5,810 nucleotides of DNA from Acidobacteriota bacterium. Lineage in GTDB: Bacteria > Acidobacteriota > Blastocatellia > Pyrinomonadales > Pyrinomonadaceae. A program made the position numbers and the translations under genes. The stretch covers positions 1 through 5,810 of the forward strand of contig JAIVJP010000327.1 of the NCBI GenBank assembly GCA_020199975.1. The letters run 5' to 3'. The notes under the pieces were generated by a model. It did not search any database and was not told the DNA's origin. It worked only from the letters and a program-made list of their open reading frames with translations. Positions 5,322 through 5,810 of this stretch are shown piece after piece (within the stretch, counting starts at the first letter, position 1; the number at the start of each line of letters is the position of its first letter).

Positions 5322-5434
5322 ATCTAACGGCTGAGATGACGTGGGGCGAAACCAATTACACGCAAGCTAAGGGAAACAAGACCCATTGATAAGAAAGTCG
5401 CTGTTTCGCCCTCACGTCCATTGATTTGTTGGGC
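5322..5434 (-). repeat. attC: attC site of the TPR-protein cassette
   Basis: The cores are ATCTAAC at 5322-5328 (R' box GTTAGAT on the minus strand) and GTTGGGC at 5428-5434 (R'' box GCCCAAC followed by AAATCAA). GACGTGGGGCGAAAC at 5338-5352 pairs with the 16-nt arm 5403-5418, which carries one unpaired base. Length 113 bp. Confidence 0.9.
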
Positions 5435-5524
5435 TGTCCGTTATTCTCGCCACGCCTTCTTTACCCTGCGTAATTTTCACTTTAAATGGTTTTGGTTACC
5501 TGTTTCTTAACTCAGGACTTAGGT
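5435..5524. other. AT-rich 3' untranslated stretch of the TPR cassette
   Basis: This region between the attC R'' core and the TPR stop holds no gene. The only pattern seen is ACTTAGGTT at 5517-5525, repeated ten bases on at 5527-5535 across the stop codon. No hairpin terminator was found. Confidence 0.5.
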
Positions 5525-5810
5525 TTACTTAGGTTGACCTTCTAATTCTTTCGCTTTCTGGCGGTCTTTATCTGCCAGCATTTTCTCACCTTTGGCTTCG
5601 TAGGCTACAGCACGATTGTAGTAAGCCAAAGCATAATTAGGATCAAGCTCTATTGATTTTGTTAAATCTGCTATTGCCTTGTCATATTCTTTTTTATTAT
5701 TGTAATCATTGCCTCGATTATTGTAAGCCAAAGCATGTTTAGGATTAAGCTCTATTGCTTTTGAGAAGTCTGCTATTGCCAAGTCGTATTCTTGTTTATC
5801 GCTGTAGATC
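5525..5810 (-). CDS. Tetratricopeptide (TPR) repeat protein, C-terminal part
   Basis: The last 95 codons of a minus-strand gene that continues past the right edge; the frame stays open to 5810 (IYSDKQEYDLAIADFSKAIELNPK...), so the start is outside. It holds one complete TPR unit and parts of two more, with the signatures YDxAIADxxKxIELxPxxALAYxNRGxxY and YDKAIADLTKSIELDPNYALAYYNRAVAYEAKG, then a charged tail ending KAKELEGQPK. TPRs form helical hairpins that bind partner proteins; no catalytic domain is visible. At DNA level the repeats recur with a 102-bp period (for example GTAAGCCAAAGCAT at 5621 and 5723), pointing to fairly recent unit duplication. It is strikingly AT-rich compared with the dioxygenase cassette and the insertion element. 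Its own attC follows the stop after about 90 bp. Confidence 0.88.
   Translation of the reverse strand, partial: IYSDKQEYDLAIADFSKAIELNPKHALAYNNRGNDYNNKKEYDKAIADLTKSIELDPNYALAYYNRAVAYEAKGEKMLADKDRQKAKELEGQPK

Larger units (their letters stand above)
1..5810 (-). mobile_element. Segment of a chromosomal-type integron cassette array
   Basis: Six attC sites, all in one orientation, alternate with six single minus-strand genes and, in one slot, an insertion element. The array continues past both edges. The attC lengths vary from 64 to 113 bp and the core sequences differ, so the array is not built from one uniform repeat as in Vibrio; it is closer to the mixed arrays of environmental proteobacteria. 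The integrase gene intI and attI should lie to the right. Confidence 0.88.

Noticed and set aside
223..5434. CRISPR array
   Set aside because: The recurring elements are 64-113 bp, imperfectly folded, differ in sequence and are separated by genes; they fit attC sites.
5525..5782. TPR protein as a complete 85-aa gene starting at TTG 5782
   Set aside because: The frame continues open to the window edge with repeat-like residues (SDKQEYDLAIADF), so the TTG is an internal leucine codon.

Overview
This window is a stretch of a chromosomal-type (sedentary) integron cassette array interrupted by one IS91-family insertion sequence. I identify six attC recombination sites: 223-317, 1120-1229, 1817-1908, 2415-2513, 4930-4993 and 5322-5434. 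They all face the same way. Each has the RYYYAAC...GTTRRRY core pair, and the well-preserved ones have long imperfect stems in which one arm carries one or two unpaired bases. In each case the extra bases lie on the high-coordinate side, which is the R''/L'' side if the genes read on the minus strand, and all cassette genes do read on the minus strand. Transcription in an integron runs away from intI, so the integrase gene and attI are expected beyond the right edge; no intI is present in the window.

From right to left, in cassette order, the layout is: a TPR-repeat protein (N-terminus outside the window); attC 5322-5434; a 91-aa membrane protein; attC 4930-4993; the IS91-family element (2514-4929); attC 2415-2513; a SnoaL-like protein; attC 1817-1908; a 174-aa protein of unknown function; attC 1120-1229; a phytanoyl-CoA dioxygenase-like protein; a degenerate attC 223-317; and the N-terminus of a small secreted protein cut by the left edge. 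Each cassette holds one short gene without a clear promoter, and base composition differs visibly between them (the dioxygenase is GC-rich, the TPR gene AT-rich). This is typical of cassettes collected from different sources.

The insertion element carries two intact plus-strand genes: a 289-aa tyrosine recombinase and, 19 bp downstream, a 366-aa IS91-type HUH transposase with two catalytic tyrosines and a zinc-finger domain. Its two ends form a 16-nt inverted repeat, GTTGAACTRAATCCGC, whose outer seven bases are also the core sites of the flanking attC sites. The element therefore fills the place of a cassette body exactly between two attC cores, with no leftover cassette gene. This is the most interesting feature of the window.

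The attC style, Shine-Dalgarno use and gene families suggest an environmental proteobacterium, probably gammaproteobacterial. That is an inference; nothing in the window fixes the taxon.
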